Positions 58,891 through 64,000 of a DNA stretch of 64,000 nucleotides are shown piece by piece. Every line of letters begins with the position of its first letter. The first letter of the stretch is position 1. The position numbers were made by a program, and so were the translations under genes. The notes beneath the pieces were generated by a model, which was not told the origin of the DNA, ran no database searches, and worked only from the letters and a program-made list of their open reading frames with translations. The stretch lies in NCBI GenBank assembly GCA_029379385.1, contig CM055608.1, positions 18,598,350-18,662,349 of the forward strand. Direction: 5' to 3'. The DNA is from Quillaja saponaria. Lineage: Eukaryota > Streptophyta > Magnoliopsida > Fabales > Quillajaceae.

Positions 58891-60411
58891 TACTCTTTGA
58901 AAAGTAAGACCTCCATTGCTTAGGAGGACAAGGGCTAAGAATGCAAAAGTCAAGCCGATGACTAAAAATCAAGCACTTCTTTTGAGACAACCCAAGTTTC
59001 TAAACTTTTTTATTTTATGTTTTAGTTTTTATTAAGTGTTGTTTAATTTTGTAGGTATATCATTTTCACCTGCTACGAACTTAGACGTTTTTAACAAGGC
59101 CAAGGATTAGTGAGCTTTCCATGATGCTTCCATGCTAGGGAGTTTTTCTATCCTTATCCTTTATTTAATTTAGACATTGGGTACAATGTTAGTCTTTAGT
59201 TTGAGGGATGGTTTTATTGGTTTGCTTGTATTTTTAGGTTGTTAGTTAGTCAAGATGTTATTATGCTTTTATGATGAAATCCCTTTATCATATGATAATA
59301 TTTTAGTTTTCATATGATCTTTAACATTCATAAAAAAACCTCTAGTTAGTAGCATTGTAGAATGAGATTTCCAACACATTATGTACATGATATTTTTTTT
59401 GGGATTGTTTTTGCTTATCTAGATACTGTTTATGTTTAATAGTTCATATTTAGTTAGGAACCTTATAATTTGTTTGATTCTTTCTTGAGGCGAAATCCTA
59501 AACAAGACTAAGTTAAGGACATGATTTAGGCCATCTTTGGACCATTTGAGCCTTTTAAGCTTACTATATTTTATATTATATCCTTAGTCATCCCTTTTGA
59601 GCCTATATTTCCTTTTCTTGGATACCCACAAATTTTTTTTCCAACCATTCTTTTAAATTCTAGTTTTGAACCCTTACTCTTAGGCATATTAATCATTCTT
59701 TGAATATATTGAGCCATGTAAAGAAAAGGAGGAAAGGTTAGAGTTATAGAAAAGAAGAAAAAAAGTATATATTTGTACCTCTTGATCACTCCTATATGCA
59801 TAATAAAAAGAAATAAGTTTGGGGGTGTGACAAGAGTTGAAAAAGGCAAAAAAAAAGGCCACTCAAAGTAGAAAAAGACATGAAGTGGTGGAAAAGACAA
59901 TAGTATGCCGAGTTGGTATTACTTGGGTTGTGGAAAAGAGTTCTTTAAAGGTCTAGAATGATTTATGTGCTTAGGTAACTTGAGCCTTAAATTTTCCTTC
60001 ATAATACTGTTATCCTAGCCTACTTTACAAGCTTAATAAAGACCTATTGATTCTTGACTTAGTGGAGTCTATATTAGTGTAGAGAGAATTGAAAAGCAAA
60101 CTAATGGGGTTTGAGTGCTAAGTTGGATTTACTTAGACATGAACTTATCCAGATTGAATGCATTCCTTTGTTAAAAGATCATACACACACACACATTGGA
60201 AATCCATTTGATTTTGTTGCTTGCTCTTGAGTTGAAATATGAAGTTGAATGATACCTATGGTTGAAATTTAGTTAAAGGTCATGTCAAACTTTTGAGAGC
60301 ATGTTGGGGGTGTCATTATATTAGTGTGATGTATTTTTTAGCTATTCGTTTTTGTTTGTGTTTTAATTTGACTTTTGCTTAAGGACTAGCAAAACTTTAA
60401 GTTTGGGAATG
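58891..60411 (+). other. 3' untranslated region of element F
   Basis: Long non-coding region typical of Athila/Tat elements. It ends with AGTTTGGGAATG, a weak purine tract directly before the 3' LTR. No open frame with a recognised motif. Confidence 0.6.
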
Positions 60412-61742
60412 TGATAAGTCCATGAAATAGACTTATTTACATGTTTTTTTTATTCATATTATTTGCTATGTTATTGAGTTTTAGTTGAAGTTTGGTTAAG
60501 TTTTTAGTTAAATCCTAGTTAAGTCCTTATTGTATTAGGATATTGAATCCTAATTGATTTTGATTAATATTTAGGTTATTAATATGTGTTTTGAAGGTTT
60601 AGTGCTTAAAGGAATCATATTGGTGGGCTCAAAACACTCAAAAATTGTAAAACATTGTGTATTGCCAAGATCAGGCTAGGGCCTATGTGCTAGAAAGTTA
60701 GTGCCATGGTGCAGAGTTACAGCCTAGGGGCCAAAAGACTGGCGCCATGGCGCCCCACGTGATGCATCTATTTGAAAATCAATGTCGTGGCGTTGACTTG
60801 ATTCCTAGTCCAAATTGAACTCAATTTGAGTGTTTTAAAGCCCATTTAAAGAGAACTAGCTTGGGGATTCAAAACACACAAGTTTAGCTAGTGGTTGTTC
60901 TCTTTTACAAGTTTGCATAATGATATGAAATTCTCTGGCAATGGCTGAATATGATTGAAGCTTGAAGCTTGACAACCATCGATTTTCCTCATTCAACTCT
61001 TTCTTTTCCTTTGGTTTATTTGATATTTTCTTTATATGAATCCATGTTTACAATAAGTAGCATGGATTAATTACTTCTCTAGGATTACAATGAAACTCAA
61101 TAGGTAGCTTGGTTTTACGTTATTATTTGATTGTTTTAGGATTTGCTACATGAATTATTTATCTTATTCTATATTTTATGCTTCTAATTGATTAGCTACC
61201 AATTAGATTGATTTGGTAACTTAAGGGAACCTTGACGAAGGAAATCTAGGTTTAGCCTTGAATAAGATAGTGCTTGTTTGAATTCATTCACATGCTTATT
61301 TGAATTTGATTTATATGTAGGATAAAAATATGCCTTCATACCTTATGTAGCCATTGTTAGGTCTATTCTTAATGAGTATAACTTAATTCAATTCACATAG
61401 AAATATAGTGAATTGGTTAAGTTAGATATTATTATAAGCAATTTGAAAGATACATATAATTGAATAAGAACCATATGTTAGTAAGTTGGTATCACAACTA
61501 AGCATGATAAGATAATAATAATCCAAGTGAGTGTTGAGAGAAGTTGTAGTTCTAAGATTTCTCCTTTACATTTTATGTTTGCTTGCTTTAGTTTAGTTTA
61601 GTTATAAATCTCTCAAAGTTCATTTGTTTGGATAAAATTAGCATTGGTCAATTTTAGTACTTAGCAATTGTTAGATATAATTCCTCATGGGTTCGATACT
61701 CTACTTACAATTTATTACTTGTTAACGATACATGCACTTACG
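60412..61742 (+). repeat. 3' LTR of element F
   Basis: Begins TGATAAGTCC like the 5' LTR and ends CATGCACTTACG where the 5' copy ends CATGCACTTGCA. It holds a 65-bp patch at 60888-60952 that is absent from the 5' LTR. Confidence 0.85.
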
Positions 61743-62484
61743 TGGTAAATCCAACTACACAAGAATACAACTTAAAAGGAAAATATATGTGCCACCTCTT
61801 ACCTAGAATTTACAAGCAGTACCAATTATAACAGGTCATAATTAAATGTTTCAGATAAAGGATACTAGTGGTTGTTCTCTATTGCAAGTTTGCATAATGA
61901 TATGAAATTCTCTGACAACGGCTGAATTTGTCCCTGGCTATATTATGAAGAATTTAGATGCAGGGAATGCAACAACTAGGAGTTATTTGTATATAAAGAA
62001 TTCTACATGCTCCTCTGCTAATTTCAAACTTCAACTTTCAAATTTGATTTCCTTGAAAGAGAGAAAGATCTAAACTTTCATTCCCTTTCTTCTCTGTTAG
62101 CTTAATCATCAAAGCTCTAAACTTTCTTCTTCTTTTTCTTTCTAAGAGCTTTGTATTTGAGTGTTGAGTCATGATGTGAAATCATACCCTTACTTTATGC
62201 AAAAAATAGTGAGAGAGAAATTAGAGCTTAGAATTAAGTTCGGAACATTTGTAATCAGGTTAAGTTCTGAGGAACTTGTATAGGCTGTTAAGCCATACAA
62301 TTAAGTGGTTGTAAAGGTTTTGCTGAGCATTGTAAGTTAAGCTATTAATGGATTGAATTCTCGAGTAGAGCTTGAGCAGTGGACATAACCAAATGATTCG
62401 GTATACTACTATAAATCTCTGTGCAACTCTCTTTAATTTTGCTTAAGGCTTATTTCATTTTCTGTGTTTTATACAAAATAGGTT

Positions 62485-62515
<31 letters not shown>

Positions 62516-62562
62516 GGCAAAAACTATTCACTCATCCTCTAGTTTTGCCTTTTAGGCCAACA
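61743..62562 (+). repeat. 3' part of a copia-type LTR
   Basis: TTGAGCAGTGGACATAACC and CTATAAATCTCTGTGCAACT are the kind of sequence found near the 3' end of long plant copia LTRs. A run of about 27 T lies at 62489-62515. The LTR end is put at AACA (62562) because a primer-site-like TTGGTAATGGAGAAGG follows. Confidence 0.6.
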
Positions 62563-62578
62563 ATTGGTAATGGAGAAG
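62563..62578 (+). other. Decayed primer binding site of the copia element
   Basis: ATTGGTAATGGAGAAG resembles ATTGGTATCAGAGCC with several changes, at the expected place after the LTR. Confidence 0.5.
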
Positions 62579-62634
62579 GACACAATATTATTTTTTTCAG
62601 AAATATTTTCAACAAAACATTATGATAAGGTCAA

Positions 62635-62970
62635 ATGGCAGACCCAAGTACCATACTTGATGATGGTCTATCTATTTCAAGGCATTCTTTATTTAATGGT
62701 CAAAGTTTTGGTTATTGAAAAATCTATATGAGTACATGTGTACAAACTATTGATTTTGATATGTGGAATGTATTACATCTTATGGTTATTTGCTTAAGAA
62801 AATAGAAAATGATGTCAATGTTACCCAAAGAAAGAATTAAGTGTACTGAGGAAGAAAAGGAAAAGGCTCTATTAAACATAATAGCTATGAATTTGCTTTT
62901 ATATTCTTGAGATGCAAATGAGTTTAATAGATGTTCAGGATGTGCCCTGGTTGTGAAATTTGACACAAAT
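62635..62970 (+). pseudogene. Copia gag fragment, truncated by LTR I
   Basis: From ATG 62635: MADPSTILDDGLSISRHSLF, NGQSFGY, a TGA where Trp is expected (GYW), then KIYMSTCVQTIDFDMWNV. Further on: KCTEEEKEKALLNIIAMNLL and DANEFNRCSGCA. This is the gag N-terminus of Sirevirus/Tork-like copia elements (LFNGQNFGYWK, TEEEK, NEFNRIS). Three or more stops are present and the fragment ends where LTR I begins. Confidence 0.75.
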
Positions 62971-62971
62971 T

Positions 62972-64000
62972 TGTCATACCCTTATATGAAGGCATGACTG
63001 GCTAGAGGAATGAATACCTAAACCCTTATAACCATCACTTCATATCAACTAAACACATGACAACGGTACACAAAGAGGAGCTCTGCTCCAATCATGTCAT
63101 GTACAACAATAATTAAACTATTAGATAACAAAAAACATGACAACATAGCCCTAATATGACTGCAAATATCATCCTATAGCTTCAAGTGTGCGATCCTAAA
63201 AGTATACCTTGCTATATTGCAAACGGTAAGTCACGAAGCTCTCGAAGACGAACGCTAACCTCCCGATACTTAAAAAAAAAAAAAAAACAACAAATGAAGA
63301 GTAAGTCATAAAGACTCAGTGAGCGAAAATGTACCCTAAGGTTACTATCATCAACCAAAGCATAAAGAAGATACATAAAGTAAGTAATTTCAATATAACA
63401 TGAATTCTACAATAAATTAATTTCACACGTACATAAATATGACAACCTAAAATTAATTAGACCATTTTCTAGAATACATTGTACAACAAAGAAATCAATA
63501 TTCAAATCACTCAAAGCAGACAAAGGGCCAATTCAAGTAACTCAGCCCTGCATAATAAATATCCTCCTACTAAGCAGTTTTGCGTCAGCACAACAACATA
63601 TCCTCCGTCCATACCCACTCCACCAACGTTGAGCACTCAATCATTTCAAATCACTTATCAAATCAGAATATCTCATAATATCCTAGGTGCACCTGGATTC
63701 TATTTCGGAAGTAATAGCTATTTTGGAGAAAAATTCACTTCATTAGCCCTTATCAAATATAAACAATTTCACACATCAACATAATTCAAGTAACTCAAAT
63801 TAAGCATTATATATTCCAATAGACCACTAAATATAAACAACTTTACTCAATTACACATAAACAATTTCACATATTTATCTAGCAACCAAAGAGCATGTAA
63901 TCCATTTACAAAGCTTAAGGATTCGGTTTATCATTACGTCTAGCGTTTATATATTATTCATAATTCATATGTTACGATCCTGAGATAAAAGTCATAAATT
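62972..64000 (-). repeat. LTR 'I' of the long-LTR family (partial, runs off the window)
   Basis: TGTCATACCCTTATATGAAG in plus view, similar in content to solo LTR H (shared AAGCAGTTTTG, ATCCTAGGTGCACC and GAAGTAA stretches). Minus orientation; its far end lies outside the window. Confidence 0.75.

Larger units (their letters stand above)
43906..61742 (+). mobile_element. Athila/Tat-type gypsy element 'F', non-autonomous, with nested insertions
   Basis: 5' LTR 43906-52492 (interrupted), primer site at 52494, gag, protease, a pol C-terminal scrap, and 3' LTR 60412-61742. After removal of inserts the LTRs are about 1.35 and 1.33 kb. The primer site TGGCGTTGTTGCCGAGGAA resembles TGGCGCCGTTGCCGGGGA used by Athila/Tat elements. 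Reverse transcriptase, RNase H and integrase are missing. The LTRs begin TGATAAGT and the left one ends CACTTGCA. A matching TSD was not found (CAAGA on the left). Confidence 0.82.

Noticed and set aside
59819..59832. GGGGGTGTGACA resembling the end of a long-family LTR
   Set aside because: The surrounding sequence is continuous with the F untranslated region and no LTR body precedes it.
59571..59900. Minus-strand 109-codon frame
   Set aside because: Low-complexity Phe/Leu-rich reading of the untranslated part of element F; no motif.

Overview
The window is plant nuclear DNA, most likely from a eudicot: very AT-rich, with spliced plant genes and a dense load of plant-type transposable elements. 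All assignments come from reading translations, splice sites, terminal repeats and target-site duplications (TSDs) by eye; no search was run, so family names rest on recognised motifs and boundaries marked 'about' are approximate.

Gene island, 1-8.5 kb. The left edge holds the 5' LTR, primer site and gag start of a Ty1/copia element on the minus strand. Next are fragments resembling HSP70/BiP and a PPR protein, then the first two exons of TONNEAU1 (TON1, minus strand; the later exons are not present), a decayed LINE 3' part, a BRO1-domain pseudogene with several frame breaks, and a compact intact three-exon CASP-like membrane-protein gene (minus strand).

8.5-27 kb. A Ty3/gypsy integrase remnant is split by a nearly complete but mutated 7.1-kb Ty1/copia element (TSD ACTAC). 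AT-rich DNA follows, ending in a textbook Helitron 3' end. A three-exon CYSTM-type (cysteine-rich transmembrane) gene follows; its long second intron holds a 3.9-kb hAT transposon (TSD CATTAACA), and its expected start codon reads TTG. Downstream are a perfect 58-bp palindrome and a tRNA-derived SINE.

28-64 kb is almost entirely nested LTR retrotransposons. One family with very long LTRs (about 2-4 kb, TGTTATAACC...GGTGTGACA) recurs at least seven times. A minus-strand solo LTR (TSD ACAAA) is interrupted by an 11-kb complex containing two oppositely oriented short elements and a 4-kb LTR. A gypsy element of Athila/Tat type (43.9-61.7 kb) has gag and protease but no reverse transcriptase or integrase. 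Its 5' LTR holds a solo LTR that holds another LTR, and its body holds a further solo LTR (TSD GCTTA). The Athila-type element itself appears to lie in a Ty1/copia LTR whose primer site and gag remnant appear at 62.5-63 kb.

The most notable observation is that the internal regions of both short long-LTR elements (32.5 kb plus strand, 34.05 kb minus strand) contain a 52-nt copy of the 5' half of initiator tRNA-Met, the tRNA whose 3' end would pair with the primer site. The TON1, CASP-like and CYSTM loci are the only host genes with evidence of function; the rest is mobile or decayed sequence.
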